Shown piece by piece: positions 1 to 4,331 of a stretch of DNA of 5,666 bases. Location of the stretch: assembly GCA_030263635.1 (NCBI GenBank), contig SZPI01000190.1, forward strand, positions 1 to 5,666, in the 5' to 3' direction. Each line of letters begins with the position of its first letter. Position 1 is the first letter of the stretch. The notes under the pieces were generated by a model. The model saw only the letters and a program-made list of their open reading frames with translations, was not told where the DNA came from and did not search any database. The DNA comes from Flexicrinis sp001567485. GTDB lineage: Bacteria; Chloroflexota; Anaerolineae; Aggregatilineales; Phototrophicaceae. Position numbers and translations under genes: made by a program.

Positions 1-37
1 CTCGGACACTACGCCTCGCCCACTACCACGCACGTCG

Positions 38-82
38 TTCTCCCCTCTCGCCCTCTGTGGGAGAGGGGCCGGGGGTGAGGGG
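38..82. repeat. GC-rich hairpin repeat, diverged copy A
   Basis: This is the most diverged of three related intergenic elements. It has CCCCTCTC at 42-49 and the matching GAGAGGGG at 61-68, giving an 8-bp stem with an 11-nt loop, followed by the same GGGGGTGAGGGG tail found in the other copies (positions 135-176 and 315-356). It has no coding content; short open frames through it encode only Pro/Arg-rich low-complexity peptide. It behaves like a REP- or MITE-type dispersed hairpin, but whether it is mobile cannot be told from one window. Confidence 0.7.
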
Positions 83-116
83 CAAAAGCGGACACAGAGG
101 ACTCAGAGGGGCTTTT

Positions 117-176
117 CCACCCCACCGCACGCGTCCTTCTCCCCTCTCCCTGAGGGAGAGGGGCCGGGGGTGAGGG
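117..176. repeat. GC-rich hairpin repeat, copy B (identical to copy C)
   Basis: These 60 bp are identical to positions 297-356, exactly 180 bp downstream. The core is a perfect 10-bp inverted repeat: CCCCTCTCCC at 141-150, a TGA loop, then GGGAGAGGGG at 154-163. It is flanked on the left by a CACCCCACCGCACGCGT segment and on the right by CCGGGGGTGAGGG. The left flank is shared with copy C but not with copy A. That suggests B and C arose from each other by a recent duplication that included the flank. Confidence 0.85.
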
Positions 177-183
177 TTTCTCG

Positions 184-277
184 GAGTGATGAGTGAAGGG
201 CAAACCGACTGAACCACAGAGGACACAGAGGGGCAGTTGTCAGATTTCAGGCGTCAGGGGGCAGTTGTTAGAAGTCA
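184..277. repeat. 7-bp-period degenerate repeat tract
   Basis: From 229 to 277 the sequence reads as seven consecutive 7-mers ending mostly in TCA or GCA, for example GTTGTCA (236-242), GGCGTCA (250-256), GGGGGCA (257-263) and GAAGTCA (271-277). Read on the minus strand these are TGACNNC/TGCCCCC units, the same family as the large array at 4136-4226. The period probably extends left through 215-228 (CACAGAG, GACACAG); a near-copy of 215-234 lies at 93-112 with 19 of 20 bases matching. At 184-197 there are two further 7-mers, GAGTGAT and GAGTGAA, which are the reverse complement of the type at 971-991. No gene is present. Confidence 0.6.
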
Positions 278-296
278 TCAGCCCACACAGACAACA

Positions 297-356
297 CCAC
301 CCCACCGCACGCGTCCTTCTCCCCTCTCCCTGAGGGAGAGGGGCCGGGGGTGAGGG
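297..356. repeat. GC-rich hairpin repeat, copy C, just 3' of dps
   Basis: This copy is identical to 117-176. The perfect 10-bp stem is CCCCTCTCCC at 321-330 and GGGAGAGGGG at 334-343. The element ends 18 bp past the dps stop codon. In the dps transcript it would fold into a very stable hairpin, which could block 3' exonucleases or help end transcription. However, the minus-strand sequence after the stem has no U-run, so it is not a canonical intrinsic terminator. The role in dps mRNA is inference; the hairpin is read directly. Confidence 0.85.
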
Positions 357-374
357 GTTTCCAAGTACCGCGTA

Positions 375-875
375 CTACTCGCTGAGGTGCGCCTCGAGGA
401 ACCACAGACGCTTGTCGAGGTCGCGGCCAATCTCCGTGAACAGATCCGCGGTGTTCATGTCGCCGGCAGCGTCTGCCGTATCAATCGCCTTGCGAACGAG
501 GTTCGCGGCAGCGCCGTAGCGGTCGGCCAGCGCCTCAGTGTACGCCTTACCGCCGCTGAGGTTGAGCGGAAACTCAGGCAGACGGCTGTGCCTCGCGGCC
601 ATGCGCACCGTGCCGAGCGCTGTGCCGCCCAACGCAGTGACACGTTCAGCGACCGCGTCGATGTGACCATCGAGTTCTTCGGCCAGCGTATCGAACAGCT
701 CATGCAGCGCGATGAACTCCATCCCGCGTACGTTCCAATGCGCCTGCTTCGCGTGGCCGTGCAGGTCGCTAAGGTCGGCAAGCGTCTGGTTCAACGTGTC
801 GATCATGGATTCACGCACGGACTGCGACAGGTCATTGCGGGTGGGGTGCAAGCGCACATCATTTACAATCGCCAT
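375..875 (-). CDS. dps: Dps family DNA-protection / ferroxidase protein
   Basis: This 166-aa protein has the normal length and full-length layout of Dps, a ferritin-like dodecamer that oxidises Fe(II) with hydrogen peroxide, stores the iron and shields DNA during starvation and oxidative stress. The intersubunit ferroxidase ligands are all present: H46 in QAHWNVRG, H58 in ALHELFD, D62, then D73 and E77 in GHIDAVAERV. The C-terminal signature RDLDKRLWFLEAHL (151-164) closely follows E. coli Dps. The N-terminal tail (residues 1-25) contains no lysine, unlike the Lys-rich DNA-binding tail of E. coli Dps, so DNA binding may be weak or rely on R8 and R13. The start at 875 was chosen because GGAGG lies 5 nt upstream; an in-frame ATG at 908 would add 11 residues but has no ribosome site. 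The gene appears to be monocistronic. The family call is very secure. Confidence 0.97.
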   Translation of the reverse strand: MAIVNDVRLHPTRNDLSQSVRESMIDTLNQTLADLSDLHGHAKQAHWNVRGMEFIALHELFDTLAEELDGHIDAVAERVTALGGTALGTVRMAARHSRLPEFPLNLSGGKAYTEALADRYGAAANLVRKAIDTADAAGDMNTADLFTEIGRDLDKRLWFLEAHLSE

Positions 876-880
876 GATAT

Positions 881-885
881 CCTCC
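881..885 (-). promoter_or_regulatory. dps ribosome binding site
   Basis: On the minus strand this reads GGAGG, 5 nt before the ATG at 875-873. It decides between three in-frame ATGs (908, 887 and 875): the 887 ATG overlaps this site and the 908 ATG has no purine-rich leader. Confidence 0.75.
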
Positions 886-910
886 ATGTGGTGATACCGG
901 ATACTCATAC

Positions 911-916
911 ACTATA
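911..916 (-). promoter_or_regulatory. candidate -10 element for dps
   Basis: The minus-strand sequence is TATAGT, five of six matches to TATAAT, about 35 nt upstream of the dps start. This would give a leader of roughly 30 nt. No good -35 box lies 16-18 nt further upstream, so the promoter may need an activator or an alternative sigma factor, or the call may be wrong. Confidence 0.35.
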
Positions 917-970
917 GACGCGTGATAACCGGCCAAACTTACCCGTTTTTCCCCTAAGCCGGTGTTCGTA

Positions 971-1005
971 ACTCATCACTCATCACTCAACACTTCCAAC
1001 TTCGT
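971..1005. repeat. Five-unit tandem 7-bp repeat
   Basis: There are five consecutive 7-mers, each starting with ACT. The first two (971-977 and 978-984) are both ACTCATC, the third is ACTCAAC, and the last two have decayed to ACTTCCA and ACTTCGT. The tract ends two bases before the stop codon of the LuxR-type gene, so it forms that gene's 3' untranslated region. The same 7-mer occurs inverted at 184-197. Confidence 0.7.
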
Positions 1006-1007
1006 GC

Positions 1008-1625
1008 TTAGAGCATGACGAGTCCGAGCCGGCTTCCACGCACGACGGCCTCGGTGCGGCTCTGCGCGCCCAGCTTGGACAAAATCGTATTGACGTGATA
1101 CTTGACCGTGTTGGCGCTGATCTCCAACCGCAGGCCGATGGCCTTGTTGGTCAGGCCAGCGGCCATCAACTGCAGCACCTCGGCCTCGCGCGGGGTGAGC
1201 TTTTCGACCGGCGTATCATCGTTCGCGCCGCTCGGCAGCAAGGCGTCGGCGAGGATCGGATCGAGGGTTGTCAGGCCGGCGTCCAATGCCGACAGGGCAT
1301 AAGCGAGACGGCGCGGATCACCTTCGCGCAGCAGCAGGGCCAGCGGCAGGCCATTCGGCACGGCCGCAGCGACGCTGTACGCGCTGGCGGTATCTGGAAG
1401 CAGCAGCAGGGCCGGCGTGGTCAGCGTGCTGAGCGCCACCGTCCAGCGCGCGGGATCATATCCGAGGTCGAACACCACGGCGTCTGGATGGTGCGTCTCG
1501 AGGTCGTCGCTCAGGCCCCCGGCAGGCGCGATCTGCCCGGCCACGTCCACCTCGGCGACGTCGGCAAGCAGGGCAGCTAGCCCCGCGCGGGCGAGGACGC
1601 CCTCAGCGATCACAAGTACGCGCAT
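1008..1625 (-). CDS. LuxR/NarL-type regulator with degenerate receiver domain
   Basis: This 205-aa protein has the size and two-domain layout of NarL/FixJ response regulators. Residues 1-120 form a receiver-like fold: MRVLVIAEGVLARAGL, then DAVVFDLGYD with D53 at the phospho-acceptor position. Residues 141-205 are a LuxR DNA-binding domain, with LTPREAEVLQLMAAGLTNKAIGLRL at 143-167 and NTVKYHVNTILSKLGAQSRTEAV at 172-194, all well conserved. The receiver looks impaired. The acidic pair expected near residues 7-8 is reduced to one Glu (E8), and the conserved Lys of the usual LLK(D/E) motif appears to be Arg (R100 in LALLLREGDP). It may therefore act without phosphorylation or bind another ligand. 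No histidine kinase is adjacent. The ATG at 1625 has no clear Shine-Dalgarno, so the message may be leaderless or weakly translated. The gene is divergent from the membrane protein/PucR unit, and its target is unknown. Confidence 0.9.
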   Translation of the reverse strand: MRVLVIAEGVLARAGLAALLADVAEVDVAGQIAPAGGLSDDLETHHPDAVVFDLGYDPARWTVALSTLTTPALLLLPDTASAYSVAAAVPNGLPLALLLREGDPRRLAYALSALDAGLTTLDPILADALLPSGANDDTPVEKLTPREAEVLQLMAAGLTNKAIGLRLEISANTVKYHVNTILSKLGAQSRTEAVVRGSRLGLVML

Positions 1626-1658
1626 CGGGCGTTAGTGTCGCACATCCATGTTAGAGGC

Positions 1659-1673
1659 GCGTTGGCACAACGC
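1659..1673. promoter_or_regulatory. Perfect dyad, candidate operator in divergent region
   Basis: GCGTTG, a 3-nt centre (GCA), then CAACGC form a perfect 6+6 inverted repeat. It lies in the 132-bp space between the divergent LuxR-type gene (34 bp from its start) and the membrane protein gene. Its position suits a shared operator for one of the two flanking regulators. This is inference: a short GC-rich dyad can arise by chance, and neither family's exact site is predictable here. Confidence 0.4.
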
Positions 1674-1701
1674 CACACGCTGTCGGTCTCGGCCGGGCAT
1701 G

Positions 1702-1730
1702 CTGCAAAAACTCCGCTTGTCTGATACACT
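1702..1730 (+). promoter_or_regulatory. Candidate extended -10 promoter for membrane protein/PucR unit
   Basis: TACACT at 1725-1730 is preceded by TG at 1722-1723, forming an extended -10. A weak -35-like CTGCAA sits at 1702-1707 with a 17-nt spacer. Transcription would begin near 1737, leaving a short leader that contains the strong ribosome site at 1747-1753. Confidence 0.4.
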
Positions 1731-1746
1731 TGGAAGATTGTTCACT

Positions 1747-1753
1747 AAGGAGG
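1747..1753 (+). promoter_or_regulatory. Strong Shine-Dalgarno deciding a TTG start
   Basis: AAGGAGG, followed by T, is a near-perfect match to the anti-Shine-Dalgarno and lies 4 nt before the TTG at 1758. No ATG or GTG lies at suitable spacing in this frame, so the TTG start is well supported. Confidence 0.75.
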
Positions 1754-1757
1754 TTGC

Positions 1758-2141
1758 TTGGCACGTCGTCGCCGCCGCACGCAGAGCTACAACGCGCAGG
1801 GCAGCTACCCTCGTCGGAAGAGCCAAGCTGAGGCGCGCGCCGAACATATCACGTGGGCACTGCTCGTCGTCGTCTTCGCCATCCTCAGCCTGCTTCCCGA
1901 TGGGCTCGAATTGCCCAACTGGACGACACCCTTCGCCGGAGCAGCGATCTTGTTTGGGTCGGGGATCTATCAGTACACGCGGCGGTGGCGGGTATCCCCC
2001 ATCGTCTGGGTCGGCGGCGCGTTGATGGCAGCGACGGTGTTCTACGGCGTGCAGATCAACCCTGCGCGTGATTTGATTGGATTTTCGTTGTTGGTGTTCG
2101 CCGCCGTGATCGCGTTCGGCGTGTTCACCGGCGAGGGCTGA
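1758..2141 (+). CDS. Small four-helix integral membrane protein, function unknown
   Basis: I do not recognise this 127-aa protein. It starts with a strongly basic cytoplasmic tail (MARRRRRTQ, more Arg/Lys up to residue 27). Four hydrophobic segments follow at about 31-48, 57-72, 81-98 and 105-123, separated by very short loops; basic residues at RRWR (75-78) suggest that loop is cytoplasmic. There are no cysteines, no obvious catalytic motif and no cleavable signal peptide. The TTG start is fixed by an excellent upstream Shine-Dalgarno. The gene ends 13 bp before the PucR-family regulator on the same strand, so the two are probably co-transcribed and may share a function such as sensing or transport. 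Four-helix proteins of this kind are commonly annotated only as hypothetical. The gene itself is well supported by its start signal, its strong third-position GC bias and its coherent membrane topology. Confidence 0.85.
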   Translation: MARRRRRTQSYNAQGSYPRRKSQAEARAEHITWALLVVVFAILSLLPDGLELPNWTTPFAGAAILFGSGIYQYTRRWRVSPIVWVGGALMAATVFYGVQINPARDLIGFSLLVFAAVIAFGVFTGEG

Positions 2142-2154
2142 CATCGAGACCACG

Positions 2155-3852
2155 GTGTTTATGGATAAACAACGGACTCCTTCTGACAGTTCAGACATCT
2201 TGGATACCGCAAACGACTCCAACCGTGTATCAATCGAGGAATGCCGCAAGCTGGCGCTCCCGCTGGAAACGCGCGTGCTTGCCGGCGAGGGCCTGCTGAA
2301 CCGCCCGGTGGTGTGGGCGTCGGTGATCTACCCGCCCGACGATCCCGTACACAAGCAGGTACAGAACGGCGAGCTGGTGTTCGTCGCGCCGCTGGAGAAC
2401 AACACCATCCGCAAAACCACCGACGTCGAATTGGTGCGCTGGGCGTCCGAGGCGAAAGTCTCGGCGCTTGTGTTTCACGAGGCCGTATCGCCGTCGGCGC
2501 TGGCCGAAGCCAAGGCCTACAGCGTGCCGGTGCTGCTGCTGCCGCCCAACAGCCGTCCGCGTATCGTCGAAAAGTCAGTCATCTCGCTGCTGGTCGACCG
2601 CAAGGGCCAGCTTGAGCGCCGTGGACAGCAGATTTTCCGCCAGCTCACCGAGATCACCGCGCGCAACGAAGGGTTGTCCGAGCTGATCGAGGCCATCGCC
2701 CGGTTGACCAACAAGGCGGTCGTCCTGCAAGACAAGCGCCTCCAAACCCTCGTCAACAAGCCCCATCCGCAGTTGGTCGGTATGTGGGACGCGATCGAGA
2801 GCTTCATCTCCGAGCCGAAGCACGTCCCGGTCGAGCTGCAAGATCGCCACCGCGTGACCGAGATCGACACACCGACCGTTATGCAGGCGCTGAGCTTGCC
2901 CGGCCTTGCCCGTCTCGTCGCGCCGGTCATTACCAACGACATTGGCCGCGGCTATCTGTCGATCATCGGCATCGAGACCGACCTCGACGAGATCGACGCG
3001 CTGGTAGTCGAGCACGGCGCTGCCGCCTGCGGCCTCGAAATGGCGAAGGCCAAGGCGATCAACGACACCGAGAAGCGCCTGCGCGGGACGTTCCTCGAAC
3101 GCCTGCTCAACGGCGATGTCAGCCAGCAGGAAGCAATCAAGCAGGGCGAACGCTTCGACCACGATATGCAGCTTCCGCACATCGCCATTCTGCTGGCGTG
3201 GCAGGGCGACAAGTCCCCTTCGGCGCGCCGGCTCGAAACCCTCGTCAATACCGTCATCTCGGCGCAGCGCTCGCCGTCGCTGGTGTGGCTGCGCGAGCCG
3301 GAGAATCAGGTACTAGTGTTCCACGCCGCCGCCGGTGATCACCCGATCGACTCCAGCCTCAAGCTGGCGCGGCAGATCATCGACGAAATCCACCGCCAGT
3401 TCCCGCACAACAAGGTCGCCACCGGCCTCGGCCAGCTTGCCCGCGATGTCGGCTCATGGCGCGTCAGCCACCGCGACGCGTCGCAAGCGCTCGAACTCGC
3501 CCGCCGCTTGCAGACCGAGACGCCGCTGTTCATCGGCGACCTCGGCGTATATCAGCTCATCCTCAACCTGAGCGACCGCGAGATGCTGGCGCAGTTCTGC
3601 CAGACGACGCTGGGCACGCTGCTCGACTACGATCAGCGCCAGAACGCCGACCTCATCAAGACGCTGGAAGCGTTCTTCAACTGTCACGGCAACCTGAGCC
3701 AAACCGCCGAGCAGTTGATCGTGCATCGCAACACGCTGCTGTACCGCATGAACCGCATCAACGAGATCGCCAGCATCGACCTCGACCGGCCCGAGACGCG
3801 GCTGGCCCTCCACCTCGCCCTGACGATCCGGCGGCTCTTGAGCTTGAGCTAG
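2155..3852 (+). CDS. PucR/CdaR-family transcriptional regulator
   Basis: This 565-aa protein has the complete PucR architecture. Residues about 26-147 are the N-terminal PucR domain (as in PF07905): SIEECRKLALPLETRVLAGE, then NRPVVWASVIYPPD and NGELVFVAPL. Residues about 160-310 form a GAF-like sensor region. A GGDEF-like region follows at about 337-455, ending in VATGLGQLARDVGSWRVSHRDASQALELARRL, the typical motif of this family. The C-terminal helix-turn-helix (PucR_HTH/HTH_30) spans about 500-556 with GNLSQTAEQLIVHRNTLLYRMNRI at 512-535. Relatives respond to purines, sugar acids, amino acids or other metabolites, usually controlling neighbouring catabolic genes. None is visible here, so the ligand and targets are unknown. 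It follows the membrane protein gene by 13 bp and is likely in its operon. The GTG at 2155 has a weak GAG 6 nt upstream; the ATG at 2161, two codons later, is a fair alternative. No transmembrane segment is seen. Confidence 0.95.
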   Translation: MFMDKQRTPSDSSDILDTANDSNRVSIEECRKLALPLETRVLAGEGLLNRPVVWASVIYPPDDPVHKQVQNGELVFVAPLENNTIRKTTDVELVRWASEAKVSALVFHEAVSPSALAEAKAYSVPVLLLPPNSRPRIVEKSVISLLVDRKGQLERRGQQIFRQLTEITARNEGLSELIEAIARLTNKAVVLQDKRLQTLVNKPHPQLVGMWDAIESFISEPKHVPVELQDRHRVTEIDTPTVMQALSLPGLARLVAPVITNDIGRGYLSIIGIETDLDEIDALVVEHGAAACGLEMAKAKAINDTEKRLRGTFLERLLNGDVSQQEAIKQGERFDHDMQLPHIAILLAWQGDKSPSARRLETLVNTVISAQRSPSLVWLREPENQVLVFHAAAGDHPIDSSLKLARQIIDEIHRQFPHNKVATGLGQLARDVGSWRVSHRDASQALELARRLQTETPLFIGDLGVYQLILNLSDREMLAQFCQTTLGTLLDYDQRQNADLIKTLEAFFNCHGNLSQTAEQLIVHRNTLLYRMNRINEIASIDLDRPETRLALHLALTIRRLLSLS

Positions 3853-3856
3853 GGGT

Positions 3857-3878
3857 AGTAGTCAGGGTCAGGAGTCAG
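3857..3878. repeat. Inverted-orientation copy of the 7-bp-period repeat
   Basis: This short tract begins 4 bp after the PucR-family stop codon. It contains GTCAGGAGTCAG at 3867-3878, the exact reverse complement of CTGACTCCTGAC at 4184-4195, and AGTAGTCAG at 3857-3865, the reverse complement of CTGACTACT at 4205-4213. It is therefore the same repeat family as 4136-4226, pointing the other way. One unit is 6 rather than 7 bp. Confidence 0.6.
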
Positions 3879-4135
3879 CGGCCTGACAGCAGGTTGTTGT
3901 CACCGTCAGTCTGCTGCGGATGCGGAGTTTTCTGATCGTGTGATAGCCGTATGAAGCATTGCGCCTGCCGGACGGCGATGAGTGCGCAGCGCCACGTATA
4001 CAGTTCCCGATCAGAACCCAGTTTACCCAAATGTGTGATGCGGTGTGGGCAGCTGAATTGGTAGCGCTCGCGCCATCATCTACGGCACGCCGCCTCACCC
4101 CTCCATCCCACCTCCTAAACCTCGCCCTCGCCAAC

Positions 4136-4226
4136 TGCCCCCCGACTCCTGCTCCCTGACCCCTGCCCCCTGATCCCTGCCCCCTGACTCCTGACTACTG
4201 CCTCCTGACTACTGCCCCCTGCCCCT
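4136..4226. repeat. Thirteen-unit pyrimidine-rich 7-bp tandem repeat
   Basis: These 91 bp divide exactly into thirteen 7-mers with consensus TG(A/C)(C/T)(C/T)CC. Examples are TGCCCCC at 4164-4170, TGACTCC at 4185-4191 and TGACTAC at 4192-4198 and 4206-4212. Most units begin with TG and are C-rich on the plus strand, giving a strong strand asymmetry. The array ends 40 bp before the first possible start of the glycosyltransferase gene, so it could lie within or just upstream of that gene's promoter. It resembles in kind the short tandemly repeated heptanucleotides described from cyanobacterial intergenic regions; common origin is not implied. Confidence 0.8.
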
Positions 4227-4289
4227 AGACTTCACCGTATGAGAACGCGCGTACTCCGCATAGACTATGCAAGATAGAGTCCGCCATCC

Positions 4290-4331
4290 TGTCCGGAGTC
4301 ATCGCGTGCGTGTCCGGAGTCATCGCGTGCG
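4290..4331 (+). repeat. Exact 21-bp tandem duplication spanning the translation start
   Basis: Positions 4290-4310 and 4311-4331 are identical 21-bp units. Each contains GGAG (4295-4298 and 4316-4319), a 7-nt spacer and an in-frame GTG (4306 and 4327), so each copy carries a complete ribosome site and start codon for the downstream glycosyltransferase. If translation began further upstream at the ATG at 4267, the duplication would instead encode VRSHRVR twice in the N-terminal tail. Confidence 0.85.

Larger units (their letters stand above)
3853..4266. other. 414-bp gene-free region with inverted repeats
   Basis: No credible gene is seen here: the short open frames give low-complexity Arg/Ala/Ser/Pro peptides without a ribosome site. 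The region contains 7-bp-period repeats at both sides (3857-3878 and 4136-4226, opposite orientations). Between them a 9-bp perfect inverted repeat pairs TTCTGATCG at 3930-3938 with CGATCAGAA at 4008-4016, separated by 69 bp. That pair could be the ends of a small decayed insertion or simply chance. No clear intrinsic terminator was found after the PucR-family gene. Confidence 0.5.

Noticed and set aside
9..226. Two overlapping minus-strand open frames of 64 and 67 codons
   Set aside because: They are translations of the hairpin repeats (Pro/Arg/Gly-rich peptides such as HPRPLSLRERGEG), a well-known spurious annotation; no ribosome site or domain.
38..356. Possible CRISPR array from three similar repeats
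   Set aside because: Only three copies, unequal spacing (A to B versus B to C), repeats too long, and the intervening sequence is itself repetitive; no cas genes.
387..917. 176-codon plus-strand open frame antisense to dps
   Set aside because: Mirror of a GC-rich gene; the opposite strand encodes an unmistakable Dps.
1632..2249. 205-codon minus-strand open frame
   Set aside because: It crosses the divergent promoter, the membrane protein gene and the PucR start; composition is typical of a shadow frame and no ribosome site or domain is seen.
3881..3931. Possible intrinsic terminator after the PucR-family gene
   Set aside because: CAGCAG (3887-3892) can pair with CTGCTG (3911-3916), but the loop is 18 nt, the stem is short and the T-run is only four bases and 11 nt away.
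4041..4115. tRNA-like D-arm (AGCTGAATTGGTAGCG)
   Set aside because: It resembles a tRNA D-arm, but no anticodon stem, no GGTTCGA T-arm and no matching acceptor stem follow.
3959..4159. 66-codon plus-strand open frame in the gap after the PucR-family gene
   Set aside because: No Shine-Dalgarno, low-complexity product, and it runs into the heptad repeat array.
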